Assembly (NCBI GenBank): GCA_034509755.1 | Contig: CM067557.1 | Coordinates: forward strand, 12,314,001-12,378,000 | Length of the DNA: 64,000 nucleotides | Source of the DNA: Anisodus tanguticus | Taxonomy: Eukaryota; Streptophyta; Magnoliopsida; Solanales; Solanaceae | Reading direction: 5' to 3' | In this document: positions 32,486-45,250 of the stretch, in pieces | Position numbering within the stretch: position 1 is the stretch's first letter | Layout: each line of letters starts with the position of its first letter | Program-made: the position numbers and the translations under genes | Notes under the pieces: model-generated | The model's database searches: none | What the model was told of the DNA's origin: nothing | Seen by the model: only the letters and a program-made list of their open reading frames with translations

Positions 32486-35020
32486 TGATGCAACTATTGT
32501 GACTGCTATAGAACCTCTGTTCTCATATCAATCTCCACTCAGCCTATTCATTTCAGAGCAAAGAATATGTCATCACAGACCTTTTAAGTTCTACAACTAC
32601 ATGGTTGAGCATAAAGGGTTTAAGAAAGCTGTCAGTGGGTGCTGGACCAAACACCTTCTTAGGCCCTCTCTTAAACAGGTCTGGAATAAACTCATGAGGG
32701 TTAAGAGTGGTATGAAAATATTGAGGCAAAAAGAGTTTCAAGGGGTAGAGGAAAGAACTGAGAATGCAAGAAGGAAGCTAACTAATATACAATTTCTAAT
32801 AGCAGATGGCAAGCACCAGGACTTAGTAGCTGAGGAGAAATTGCTGAGAGCTGATTTTGAGAACTGGGTAAACATTGATGAGGGAATATGGAGGCAAAAG
32901 TCCAGAGTTCAGTGGCTGAAACTGGGGGATTCAAACTCAGTCTTTTTCTTTGCAAGCATGAAGAGCAGGGTGGCACAGAACAAGATAAGTTATTTGAAAA
33001 CTGTCTGAAAATCTTGTGTATACTGATCAAGATATTGAGAAGGAAATCTGTGCTTTCTATGGGTGTTTGTTAGGTTCTAGAGCCAGTTATTTACCAGCAC
33101 TTGATCCAGTGGTCATGCAAAGGGGGAATATTCTTGATAGAATAGACCAACTGTAGTTGATCAGACCTATAAATGCAAAGGAGGTTGCACAGGCCCTAGT
33201 TGAGATAGATGATGGTAAAACACCTATGGTTTCAATGCTTATTTCTTCAAGAAATCATGGGAGATCACTGGTATGGATATCACTTCAGTTGTACTTATGA
33301 TTTTTAAGGATCATATACTGCCAACTAAAGTTAACTATACTAGTGTCACCTTAATTCCAAAAGTAAAGAACCCACTGTTAAAGAATATAGGCCTATCTCA
33401 TGTTGTACTGTGCTATACAAGCTTATATTCAAAATTCTCACCAAGAGGCTACAGTGTCATGGAGAAGCTAGTGGAGAATAACCAAACTGCGTTTGTTCCT
33501 GGAAGGTTGATTAGTGACAGCATTATATTAAGTCATGAGTTGGTGAAGGGGTATGAGATGAAGAATATCTCACCTAGGTGTATGTTGAAGATAGATATGC
33601 AGAAAGCCTATGACTAAGTTGAGTGGCCCTTTGTAGAATAGTCTAAACTTCCTTGATAAGTCTGCCAAGTGGATAATGGTATGTGTCTACTATTACATAT
33701 GTTATTGTGATCAATAGAAAACTGTGTAAAGGTTTTCCTGCAAAAAAAAAAAGGCTAAGACAGGGGGACCCTTTATCCTCTTTCATTTTTATGCTATGTA
33801 TGGAATATCTGAACATAGTACTGAAGCCCCTAGGAACTGATCCTGATTTTAATCATCACCCTAAGTATACAAAACTGAACATTGTCCAACTTGAGTTTGC
33901 AGATGATTTACTCTTATTCTGTAGGGGTGATGAACAGTTCATTTACAAGGTGTATTATTGTTTCCTGAGTTTTTCAGCAGCATCTGGACTTGTGGCAAAT
34001 AACAGCAAAAGTTCTATCTATTTTGGAGGAGTGGATATGGGAACTCAACAAGCTGTGTTGGATAAGTTGTGATTCACCAAAGGGACCCTGCCTTTTAAAT
34101 ACCTGGGGGTTCCCCCAAGTACAAATAGGTTATCTGCACTACAATATATGCCTTTAATTGACAAGATGATGGGTCGGGTTAGTCACTGGACTTCTAAATT
34201 GTTAAGCTATGATTGTAATTAGTAAAGATTGTTTTGTTTGCTATACAATTTTTTTGGGCTCAAATCTTCAGTCTTCCAAAGAAGGTATTGAAGGCTGTTG
34301 AAACAATTTGTAGGACTTTTCTTTGGACTGATGATACAACTACCTCTAAGAAGGCCCTGATAGCATGAGGCACAGACTTGGAATAAGATAGTTGTTTGTA
34401 AGTTGTTATGGAATTTAAGTAGAAAGGCAAACAAGTTATGAGTAAAGTGGGTACATGTTTACTATGTAAAGGACGAGTATATGGGAGTTTTTCCCAAATC
34501 AGGCCTCATGGATGGTAAAGAAGATTTTTAAAGCTGTGAAGACCTTGGAAACTGCTCCTACCTTTTCCATCAAGCAAGTATATCTTCAACTTAGAGACTC
34601 ACATCAGAAGGTCTGCTGGAGAAGGCTTATCTGCAATAACCAAGGCTCACCAAAGTGAAATTTTATACTCTACCTTGCTCTGAATAGAAGGCTTTACACT
34701 AGGGATAGGTTGAAGAAATGGGGCATATCAGATCAGATTACCTGCCCTTTGTGTGAAATGGAACCTGAAACAGTCGACCACCTATTTTTCAAGTGTAGAT
34801 TCTCATCACTAATATGGGAGAAAATATTGGTTTGGCAAGGCTTTCAGAGAGATGCAATGGAGTGGTGTAATGAGGTAGTTTGGATGTGTTCACAAGTAAA
34901 TGAAAAAACTGCTCAGTCCCATGTGTTGTTGCTGGTTGTGTCTGTGTGTTATGACAAGAGAGGAACAATGGAATCTTTCAGACGAAAAAGAGAGCCCCAT
35001 AAGTACTGATTAGAGTAATT
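32486..35020 (+). pseudogene. LINE copy D, ORF2 from endonuclease end to zinc region
   Basis: An L1-type ORF2 read rightwards. The end of the endonuclease/linker reads SYQSPLSLF, then HRPFKFYNYMVEHKGFKKAV (32570-32640) and VQWLKLGDSNSVFFFASMKSR (32905-32970). RT motifs follow: VTLIPKVKNP (33345-33375), QTAFVPGRLISDSIILSHELVKGY (33484-33555), MLKIDMQKAYD (33583-33615), RLRQGDPLSSFIFMLCMEYL (33750-33812) and LEFADDLLLFCRGD (33890-33932) with intact FADD. The C-terminal zf-RVT part has WGISDQITCPLCEMEPETVDHLFFKC (34716-34795). Stops at 33008, 33616, 34070 and others. The 5' part is missing at the copia 2 junction. Confidence 0.85.
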
Positions 35021-35029
35021 GTGCAAGAG

Positions 35030-35515
35030 GTGATGATAAGAGGAAGTTTGCAACCGCGACTTGATAACATGCTAGCACAGATGGACTATTACCCTAGTTA
35101 ATTATACTTGTTTTGTTGCTCATGCACAGGACCATGGGACTATGTCCATGCGCCTGTTTTTCTTTTATGCATCAGGCATTTCAGAACTACTACACATCCT
35201 AGTGTCGCCATGTCCACATATTATACTATGTAACACTTCTAATACTCTTAAAATAATATTCCTAGTCGGCTCCAATTATTTGGATTGATGAAAGCTAAAA
35301 ATAACAATGATACAATAAAATAATATCTGCTCTTCACATTAAAATAACAAAATTTTGAACACCTATCACTTTGTTTCCAAGGTTACTTTTTTATTTATTT
35401 ATTTAAACATTTAGTATAGAGATGTTGTCATCATTTGGAGGGGGAATATCCATCAAGTCACTTATATGCCTTCTTATTTTTTTTTTGTGGTACAATGGAC
35501 AGTAAAAAAAAAATT
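35030..35515. other. LINE D 3' region and spacer
   Basis: Non-coding. It may contain the 3' untranslated end of LINE D up to an A/T-rich stretch near 35250-35340. No clear poly(A) tail or duplication was located. Confidence 0.4.
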
Positions 35516-35629
35516 GAGAAAATTACACTAATACCTCTAAAAACAAACTATTTACCCTTGCACGTATCCTTTACTTTTCATACCCCCAACACTATTTACC
35601 TTTAGTATCCATATAATTTTTGTAGGTAA

Positions 35630-36030
35630 TTGTCTCCTTTTTCTTCCTTTCTTTTTTATTTCACTACTTCTTTTCTTCTATTTTCTCTTATTTTTTTCTT
35701 TATTTTTTCTTTTTTCTTCTTTCTTCTTTTTTGTTTCATTTTTTTCAAATCATAGTATTTTTATTTTTTTCACCATAATCTAATTCCATATTTAATTCTA
35801 GCTTCTTTCATTTTTTTTAATTCTTTATTTCTTCTTTTCTATTTAATCATCTCTTTTTCTTCTTTTCTTTTTTATCTTTCTACTTCTTATATTCTTTTCT
35901 TTTTCTCATTTTTTTTCTTTTTTGTTCATTTATTTTTTTCATACTATATTTTATTTTATTTTTCATCATAATCTAATTCTATATTTAATTTTTATTTTTT
36001 ATTTTTTATTTTTTTATTACTTGTTTCTTT
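35630..36030 (+). repeat. T/C-rich low-complexity tract
   Basis: About 400 bp dominated by TTTCTTTT, TTCTTC and TTTTTATTTT words. No coding potential. Confidence 0.8.
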
Positions 36031-36049
36031 TTCAATAGCAGTTTAAGTA

Positions 36050-37080
36050 TATTGTTGCAGTATACTATGATACCAGACTGATGGTTCATTCTTTCAAGAA
36101 AAACATTCATTCCTCAATAATACCAACATGATATATATCATATACTGACAGAGTATCATAGGGACTGATTCATTCCTTCAAGAAAAACACAACTCAATCT
36201 TCTATGATACACACATGGTATAACAGGGTATTATAGAATGTTGATTTATTCCTTCAAAAAATACTACTCAATCCTCTATGATACATACATGGTATATCAT
36301 ATACTGGAAAGGTATCATAGATGACTGTCAATTCATTCCTTCAAGAAAAAAACACGCAGTCCTCTATGATATCATCCTGGTATATATCATATATTGATAG
36401 GGTATCATAGATGACATATTCAATATAATATGATGCTCATACGGTATATATCAGATACTCACATGATATCATAAAGGACCAGTTCATTCTTTAAAAAGAA
36501 AACAATCCTCTATGTTACTCACATAGTATATATCATATGTTGACAGGGTATCATAGAGGACTAGTTCACTCCTTTAAAGAAAAACATAGCTCAATCCTTT
36601 GTGATACCCACATGGTATATATATCATATACTAAAATGGTATCATGGATGATTATCCCACATGATATATCATATACTAATAGGATATCATAGAGGAATGA
36701 TTTCATTTCTTCAAAAAGAGCTCAGCCATATATGATACTCACATGGTATATATGATACTCACATGGTATATATTGTATACTGACATGGTATCATACAAAC
36801 TAGTTCATTCCTTAGAAAATACTTTTAGTCCTCTATGATACCAACCTGGTATATATCATGTATTGACAAGGTATCAAAAAAGACTGATTCCTTCAAGAAA
36901 AACTCATCAGTCATCTATGATACTCATATGGTATATATCATATACTGACATGATATCATAAAATACTGATTCATTCCATAAGAAAAATTCTCAGTCCTTT
37001 ATGATACTCATATGGTATATATCATATACTGACAAGGTATCATAAAGAATCGATTAATTCATTCAAAAGAAAATTATAAA
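36050..37080 (+). repeat. Tandem repeat array, about 80-95 bp units
   Basis: About a dozen diverged units containing CTATGATACTCACATGGTAT, then ATATCATATACTGACA, GGTATCATAGAGGA and GATTCATTCCTTCAAGAAAA. GATAC/GTATC words make short inverted repeats inside each unit. No reading frame. Confidence 0.85.
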
Positions 37081-37269
37081 AAAATAAAACAAATAGAGTT
37101 TAGGCTTAATTTTAATATTTAATATCATTTTTAGCAAGTTAAATTTTATATAAAGAAAAAGATTACAAACATTAGAATCATATTTTAAATATAAAATTTA
37201 TATTAATATAAAAATATTTAATTAATATTTTATCTTTATATTTTATTTTATTATTCAAAGGGAAAATAA

Positions 37270-37472
37270 AAAGACAAGAAACAATAAAAATGATAAGGAC
37301 AAAATAAAAACATGAAAAATGCAAACACACTAATAAAAAGGAAAAAGGAAAAAGGAAAAAAGAAGAAAGAGAAACTAATCATAAAAGAAAAATGTAATTA
37401 ATGCACACACAAATAAAAAATAAAAAAGAAGAAAGAAAAATTAGTCATAAAAGGACAATGTAATTAATGCAC
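37270..37472 (+). repeat. A-rich repeat interrupted by gypsy A
   Basis: Two tandem units of about 85 bp (AGAAGAAAGAGAAACTAATC, then AATGTAATTAATGCACACAC). The second is cut by gypsy A; its continuation CACAAACAAAAAGAAAAGAA and AATGTAATTAATGCA resumes at 61633-61677. Confidence 0.75.
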
Positions 37473-38166
37473 TGTTTCCCTCCGAAATGTTTGCCGTTTT
37501 ATCGACTGATGAAATCAGATGACAAATTGATTGCTTAACTAAGCGATTTGGGCCGGAAGCGGAACTCTAACTTCCGGCAATGGGTACCCCAACTACTCCA
37601 GAAAGCGTTAGGATGGTGATTGAGTAAACTAAGTGGTAAGAAACATAAATACAGCTAGAGTGCAATAAAGTCAATAAAGATAGAATGAAGATATGTAAAA
37701 ATTAGATTTTTGATTGATTGTGTTGTGTTTATTATGTACAAGTGATCTTACATTTATACTACAAGAAATAAAATGTGATCCTCATATGTTAGCCACTAAT
37801 CCACTAGCCAACTATGAGGAGGTGGTGCTGGTTTTTGCTCCTTGATTTCCTCTCGCACGATCGAAGGCACCTCCTTCTAGCTGTTGCCGGGTTTTTTTCA
37901 TTTCTTAGGGTCTAGACGATGCTTTGACTTGGTCTTCGAGGCGTTCAAATATGTCTGGGTCCCAGTCATTCCTCAGAATTATGATTCGGCCAGGTTACCA
38001 AAATAGTTGGTGGAGCTTTTCTAGCCGAGGGCTAGGACTAATAGATTCGGCTACGAGTCAGTTCAGTTATCGGCTTAGAACTCTGTTGCCTGCTCATTTT
38101 GAGATTTCCACATTCGGCTGCCACTTGATTCGGCTAAACACTAAAAAGTATTTTTGAGTGTTAACA
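37473..38166 (-). repeat. Gypsy A 3' LTR
   Basis: 694 bp; on the minus strand it begins TGTTAACACTC and ends GGAGGGAAACA. It differs from the 5' LTR at scattered positions. Adjoins the polypurine tract on its right. Confidence 0.88.
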
Positions 38167-38521
38167 ATTGCCCCCTACATTAACTCGAGTGCAACTGTTG
38201 AATTGATGTATTAAAAAATAGTCGTCGTTTTGTGTGGCAGCATGGTGTCGCTTCAATCAATTTTGCATTAAATGTGTGCAATGACGAATTTTCCTGACTT
38301 CCTTTTAATCGACACGTCTCGGCTACCACAAATAAATTCCGATGCATTTCAGCCACATGTTTGAAAGAAAGAAGTCTTAATGCGTGTCAGCCACATCTTC
38401 CAAAAGGAAAGATGACATTTAAGGGGAGACGTCTTCGCAGGGGTTTCTCACTTAGCTATCAACTGTTCCCGAATTCCTTTGCGCCTTCAAAAACCTTATT
38501 TTTCTTAATCAGGGAACCATG

Positions 38522-38960
38522 TCTTCATCATCTTCTTTGTTTTGGCAGGGCACTCATTTGGATAACAAGATCCAGGAACTCGGTAACCAACATGTAGTCT
38601 GGGAATTGGATCAGAAAGTGCGCAGTGAACGGCTGGCCTAACTGGAGAATGAGTGGACTGTGTGGAAAAACAGACTTGCTCAAGTAACGCCAACACTCCC
38701 TTTTAGTTTTTCCAAAGTAGCATCCGAGGGAACTTGTTCTTCAGTTATGACCACTCCTTTGTCGGTTAATTCTGTTGCTTAGTTGTCAGCCGATATACTC
38801 ATGGACTTGCAATACGAAGCCATCACTATTTCTGTTACCCAAGAGGTATTGTCTGAAGCCGAATAGCAACCAGAGGATGCTCTAGCAGCCGACACTCAAG
38901 CTTTTACCGAGATCCCATCAGTGGTGGTGGCTGAGCCTTTGTTGGATGCGGAAAAGGGGT
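38522..38960 (+). pseudogene. Plus-strand coding-like region in gypsy A 3' section
   Basis: Downstream of pol, between the breakpoint and the polypurine tract, the plus strand (antisense to gypsy A) reads as a fairly even protein: a serine-rich start MSSSSSLFWQGTHLDNKIQE, then coiled-coil-like charged sequence (LENEWTVWKNRLAQ) and ADILMDLQYEAITISV, with three in-frame stops to about 38960. No domain recognised. Antisense frames near the 3' LTR are known in some Tat-lineage elements, which would fit. It could also be a captured host fragment. Confidence 0.4.
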
Positions 38961-38971
38961 TTCCGAATAAG

Positions 38972-41033
38972 CAGTTGTTGTTGTTTATTATTGGTTATCT
39001 GAAATTGATGGAATTATTTGATGTCGGGTTGAATCTCCAATTCGGGTCGAGTCACTGACCCGGGTTGGGTATTATTTCCAGAATTCTTGCATTTCATATT
39101 TCTGTATGTTGGTTATCTGAAATTGGCGAAAAGATTTGATTTCGGGTTGAGTATCTGATTCGGGTCCGGTCACTGACCCGGGTCGGGTATTATTTCCAGA
39201 ATTCTTGCATTTCATATTTTGTATGTTGGTTATCTGAAATTGGTGAAAATATTCAATTTCGGATTTGACACCTGATTCGGGTCGGGTCACTGACCCGGGT
39301 CGGGTCGATCCGGTTTGGATAATTTCCTGAATTCTTGCATTTTTTTTAGCTGTTGTTGGTTATCTGAAAAATCTGAATTTTTTATTCCAATTCTGGTCAC
39401 TATTCCGAGTCTGTTTTCAGAATTAATTCACTTTTCATAATCCGGGTCTGATTTTTTATAAATACTTCTTAATCCTGTTTCGGTTCCAAAATTTCAGAAT
39501 TCGGGTTGGATATTTTAATTGCTCACTGCTCATTTCTTTGGCACTGTTATTATCGATTGAACTAATACTGCATTTAGGCCGATGAAATTGAATTTGAGGC
39601 CACACTTTATTTTCGTTTCTCTGTTTTCAGTTTACTGTTTTAAACATCCATGCAACGGATATTTACTATTTTACTGTTTTTACTGTTTTGAACAAATATC
39701 GCGTCTGTTCGGGCACTGTTTTTCTGTTTCGCTTCTTTGCACTGTATCGATTACTTGTTTTACCGTTTTTTCTGTTTTAAACTAAACACCGCATCTTTTC
39801 GGAAATTGCCTCTATTTTGTCAGCTTACTGCTTACTGCTTTGATTTAATTTTACTGATTTGAACACGATACTACACTGGCCGATGAAAAATATCCGTCGA
39901 TTTTGAGGCCTCCACAGTCGTAAAGACGGAAATATAACTTCTGGGCAAGGATGAGGCTTAAACCTTTTTTTCATCCGAGATCAACATGTTTAGTAGGCGA
40001 GGTGACTTATATATTCGCAGCCACGACGTGATCATAGTGATCTTTTCTTTTTCATCCGAGAGACCAATACGTTTAGTAGGCGAGGCAATCAAAATAACCA
40101 CTCAGTCATATGTTTGCAGCCACGGCGTGATTGGAATGGTCTTTTCAAAATTTAAGTCTGAGTCCTCCGTGACCAAAACACTCACTGTTTTGGTTACAAA
40201 TCCGAAGTTATTTGTTTTTTTTTAACCGTTTCTAACCGTTTGTTCTTGACAGCTTGCAAGGAACAAAGTCAATGAAGGCATATATTTCTCGGAGTTTATC
40301 TATTTTGTTGTTTTACTTTCTTTAATTCAACTTTTATCCCGCTCTGTATTGTAATATTATTTACCGCACTTATGTAATTATTGAAATGCTTAGAATAGGT
40401 AGACTTAGAATTAATTCATAGGATAGTCTAAGATTGGAAATCCGTCGCTAGCTTATTTACTTGTAGGCTCGGTTAATTCAAACTTAGAAACCCTCCGCTA
40501 GTTTATTTATTTTTAGGCTCGTCATGCATATTTAAAATTTTTCAAAACAAACTTTGATCATCTTCTATTCATTTTATTAATTGTACAACTAAAAATGATT
40601 TTCAAAAATTACTCCTTTAGCATTACAAATTAATTGTTATTCTCCTTATTATTGTCACAACTGCATACATGTACAAATGCATCTCTTTCATTAATTATTT
40701 GCAAACATCTTTTTAACTTCATACTTTAAACATGCATTTTTTTTTACTATAACATTAACCTGAGTTTGACCGGATAACCGCAAGTTACCGGATCTTAAAG
40801 GATGCCTAACCCATTCCCTTTAGGATAATAAAGAACCCTTACCTAGAATCTCACTAGTTTCGCAGACCTTAAAATGGGAGTTACATTGCAGCATTTAGTT
40901 TAATATTTAGGTGTCCTAATTCACCGTAAAAAATAATTAGGTGGCGACTCTTCAATCCTTAATTAATTACCCACGAATCACCGGATACGTTGTGCTCCGC
41001 TTTAACCCCGCGGGTCGAAAATCGGGCGCGACA
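38972..41033 (+). repeat. Element C left LTR, truncated by about 1.35 kb
   Basis: Aligns with about 47030-49061. The missing part includes the start of the LTR and its TATA region. The small plus-strand frame at 39986-40225 recurs at 48016-48303 in the other LTR and is part of the repeat rather than a gene. Confidence 0.88.
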
Positions 41034-43080
41034 GCATGGCGACTCCGCTGGGAAATTTCAGGTTCTTAACCATAGCAAAATCAGGTTAATTAATATTGCG
41101 CTTTACTTTTGCTCTTTATTTGATTTAGTGCTTTGATTTGTTTCCTTTGTGAAATTTTGCGTGCATAACTGCTTTAATTGCTATATTGTTTTACTCCTTT
41201 CCTTAAATTGGCATTTCGCTCATATTTCTTCCACTTTGGAAAATTGACACTATTACACATTACACGCGAGGTGTGTTTTGCGCACCCGCAAATTTCTTTC
41301 AAATTACCAAATTTTAGGAGAGTTGGCGTATGCGCGGAGTGTCCGGACCATCCGGTGGCCGCGTAGCCTTCTCACTCGAGTAGTCCGCTCGGGAACCTTG
41401 AGTCAAGTCAGCCAAATCTTAGAAAATTTAGGGTAGAGCTATACCACCCTTTATCTTAAGTCATGCATGCATACACCTTAGGTGGGTCGATCCTTGGCAT
41501 CGATTCCACAATTAAGAAATCCACCAAAGTTGTCGACGGGTCACACAACCCAACGATCAATCAACATATTGTGTGTAGCGTGATAATGATAAATAAATTC
41601 AAGCCTAGTCATGACATGCCGAAATTGGAAAATGTACATTCATTTGTCCCATTTCCGACAAAAGCATTGCCAGCTTGGATAAATCTGTCGTAATCCCGCA
41701 TATCTGGCGTTTAGGCCTACCTCTGGCATAAGAGAGGCCCCGTATATATTAGGACGCGCATATACAATTTGCTTGCATTTTCTACTGCTTTCCACTCTGT
41801 GTATATTATTTGAATCAATAATTACTCACCTTATACTAATTTGGTTTTCCTCATTTTTCAGGAGATTCATTTTGCCTTATTTATTTCCCCAAAGGTTGAT
41901 TCGTGTTGACTAAAACTGGCGGAGCACCCCATCTTTTGTTTCCCAATCATGCCTATCCAAATTGTATTAGCTCTAACTTAATGAAACAACGCGATTTAAA
42001 TTGAGGCCTGAATCGCATTTATGCATTTTTAATGTATTTTGCCTCCACCTTTTGAAAGCTTAAAATGACAAATCCGCATTGCTTTTGCTATTTTAAAATC
42101 TGCTTTGTTTAATAATTTTCTTTTCTTTTTTCATCATGCAAACTGATTTGTCGGTAATATGTGACATATAATGAAACAAGCAAACATGGTCCCAAACAAC
42201 AAGCAAGGCTTCGAAGAATATAAGGAAGACTCACGACCGGAAGAATTGGGGCATTTTTTTGGATTAAGTCAAAGCCAGATTTGGATGAAACATCAAGATG
42301 GTTGATAGTTACAAGCATTGGCACGGACGTTTGCCATTTGTACTCTTTGGCTACCACACTATGATCAGGACTTCTACTGGGGCAATACTATATCTTTCGT
42401 AGCCAAGTGGATACAGAATCATGTACTAAGAGACTGATTGATGAAAAGTAGATGGACGCAGTTGTCCGGGGCAACCTTATCAGAATAGAATGGCCAAAAA
42501 CCATCAATGCAGATGCAGTGAAGAGATACTATATTTAGGAATTGTTATTTTCTATGTAATACTGTTTACATGCTGTAAAAGTTGCGCTCCCTGGCGGGAT
42601 ACGCAAAGAACCCATGTGGGGTTCCGTTTCCTACATTGCAAATTTCCCCAAAAACATTTTTTTTTGTAACCTGAACTACGTTATGGCCTGATTCCCTCGG
42701 CGGGATACGTAGGCGGCCACATCGACTTCGGTCCCATTTTAGAAAAACCCTTACAATCCCCTTTTGCGTGTAATGAACTACGTCACGACCTGCTTCCCTC
42801 ATGGGGATACGTAAGCGGCCTAAATCGGCTTCGGTCCCACCATTAGGAAATATTTTCTCATTTATCTCACATATGACAAAATGCACCCATCTGATCACCC
42901 TGATAGGACAAGCAAGCAACCCAGACAAGACTCGGTTGTCCGTTCGAAAGTTCATCATCCTCACATATCGGAAACTGGGGTATTTTTTAAGGGATCACTG
43001 CCGGAGGACGCCGATAAACATGGAAAAGCATCGGCAAACTAAGTCTTCAGCCAGAAGAATGATTTTTAGATAAGACGTTT
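41034..43080 (+). other. Element C internal region, non-coding left half
   Basis: Follows the primer-binding site. No gag similarity. Three diverged copies of a GGCGGGATACGTAGGCGGCC phrase with TTCGGTCCCA occur at about 42690, 42795 and, weakly, 42590. Such GGGATACGTAGGC phrases are familiar from non-coding parts of Ogre-like elements. Confidence 0.6.
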
Positions 43081-43084
43081 GCTT

Positions 43085-43410
43085 TGTTTCACCGCATGTC
43101 ACTGCTCGACAGAACTTTTTACATATATGCCTACTTTCTTATAAGCAAATTATTGTCAACATATATTTTCATTAGAGTTCGACAAGAACTTTCTTACTGA
43201 TATGCCTACTTTCTTATAAGCAAATTATTCTCAACAAATATTTTCATTAGAGTTCGACAATAACCTTTTACTGATATGCTTACTTTCTTATAAGCAAATT
43301 ATTTTCAACAAATATTTTCATTAGAGTTCGACAAGAACTTTTTATTGATATGCCTACTTTCTCATAAACAAATTATTTTCAAAAAATGTTTCCATTAGCG
43401 GTTAGCCAAG
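43085..43410 (+). repeat. Tandem array in element C, about 83 bp units
   Basis: Four units of TATGCCTACTTTCTTATAAG, then CAAATTATT, TTTTCATTAGAGTTCGACAA and AACTTTTTACTGA. The units differ at only a few positions. Confidence 0.88.
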
Positions 43411-43859
43411 ACTGGGACTAGATAGGGGCTACAGGTCCGAATCAGCAGGACATGCAACTATCAAGAGCCAAAGCTACAAAGTCAACACGAATCAACAACC
43501 CCACCCCCAAACTCACAAATTTTCTTTGAGTACAGATTCTTCAGGTTGAAAAATCAGGGAAGCCACATCACTTATGATCAAGTTCACAGAGAATTTCTGC
43601 ATCATGGCTCACTACAAGGATCACGCCCCCTGTTTTGCATTTGTACAAAGACATCATCTCGGCCTACAGGGTCCCGACTATTATGTCTGCACAAAGATGT
43701 CATTTCGAATCACATGGAACGACAACACAGCAAACCCGACGGCAAAGACGTCGCATCACATTTTCGCCCGTGCCAGGACGACATTTCAATTCACAGTCCA
43801 CATGAGTTTGAATCGGCAGAAGATTCAGCACAACGTGGAACCATATTATAGCAAACTGA

Positions 43860-45150
43860 CGGCAAGGACGTCACTTACATCTTTTACAACAGAACAACAT
43901 TACAATAACGTCATCGACGTTATGACAGCACGACAACTATTTTTTACAGCATTACAATGACGTCAACAACATTGAAATGAACTCTTCAGCTCAACAGCTA
44001 TTTTTTACAGATTACAACAACGTCATCGACGTTACTGCAGCACATCTACTATCTTTTACAACATTACAATGACATCAACAACATTACAACGATATCATCA
44101 GCTTTATCATTACAACGCCGTCCTCAGCGCAACGACTATCTCTTACAGCAAACAACATTACATTCTTGCAACAACGTCATCAGAGTTACATTCTTACAAC
44201 AACGACATCAACAACATTACAATGGTGTCATCAGCAACACGCCCATACAACGACGTCATCAACAACGCGCCCATACAACGACGTCATCAACAACGCGCCC
44301 ATACAACGGCGTCATCAACAACACGCCTACGCAATGACGTCTTCTGCAAAACAATTATCTTTTACAACATTACAACGACATCAACAACATTACAATGATG
44401 TCATCAACAACGCGCCCATACAACGGCGCCATCAACAACACGCCTACGCAACGGCGTCTTCTGCACAACATTTATTTTTACAACATTACAATGACGTCAA
44501 CAGCATTACAACAACGTCTTCAGCACAGCAGTTATCTTTTACAGCATTATAACGACATCAACAGCATTACAATGATGTCATCGGCAACGCGCCCATACAA
44601 CGGCATCATCAACAACGCGCCCATACAACGGCGTCATGAACACCACGCCTATGCAATGGCGTCTTCTGCAAAACAACTACCTGTTACAGCATTACAACGA
44701 CATCAACAACATTACAATGATGTCATCAGCAACGCGCCCATACAACGGTGCCATCAACAACGCGCCCATACAACGGCGTCATGAACAACACGCCTACGCA
44801 ATGGCGTCTCCTGCAAAACAACTATCTTTTACAGCATTACAACGACATCAACAACATTATAATGATGTCATCCGCAACGCGCCCATACAACGGTGCCATC
44901 AACAACACGCCTACGCAACGGCGTCTTCTGCACAACATTTATTTTTACAGCACTACAATGACGTCAACAACATTACAACGACGTCTTCAGCACAACATTT
45001 ATCTTTTACAGCAAAACAGTATTACAACAACGTCCTCGACGTTACAGGAAGCACAACAATTGTCTTTTACATCATTACAACGACGTCAACAATATTACAA
45101 CGACGTCTTCAACACAACACGTCAATCCAACGACGTCATTTCAGGCGCCC
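43860..45150 (+). repeat. Tandem array in element C rich in ACGTCA motifs
   Basis: A higher-order array of ATTACAACGACATCAACAAC, ACGCGCCCATACAACGGCG, TCATCAACAACACGCCTACG and TCTTCTGCAAAACAA modules. The modules leave several overlapping open frames of 100-218 codons in different phases, encoding Gln/His/Asn-rich repeats. Open frames in all phases are expected from stop-free repeats, so none is called as a gene. By eye I count about eleven ACGTCA (TGACGT) words. Confidence 0.85.
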
Positions 45151-45250
45151 ACCTTATAATGCGAGTATTTTAATTTCAGTCAGGCGCCCACCTCCTAATG
45201 CGGGTATTTTAATTTCAGTCAGGCGCCCACCTCCTAATGCGGGTATTTCC
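45140..45250 (+). repeat. Short tandem repeat, about 39 bp
   Basis: Three copies of CAGGCGCCCACCTCCTAATG and CGGGTATTTTAATTTCAG type sequence. Similar CAGGCGCCCACCT phrases occur in other Ogre-like elements. Confidence 0.85.

Noticed and set aside
36050..37080. CRISPR-like spacing of repeats
   Set aside because: Units are diverged along their whole length with no constant repeat and variable spacer pattern, and the genome is a plant.
39986..40225. 79-codon frame also present at 48016-48303
   Set aside because: It lies in both LTRs of element C, so the similarity only reflects the LTR repeat.
43546..43960. 101- and 128-codon plus-strand frames
   Set aside because: Lie in the non-coding internal region of element C; no domain and two phases open at once.
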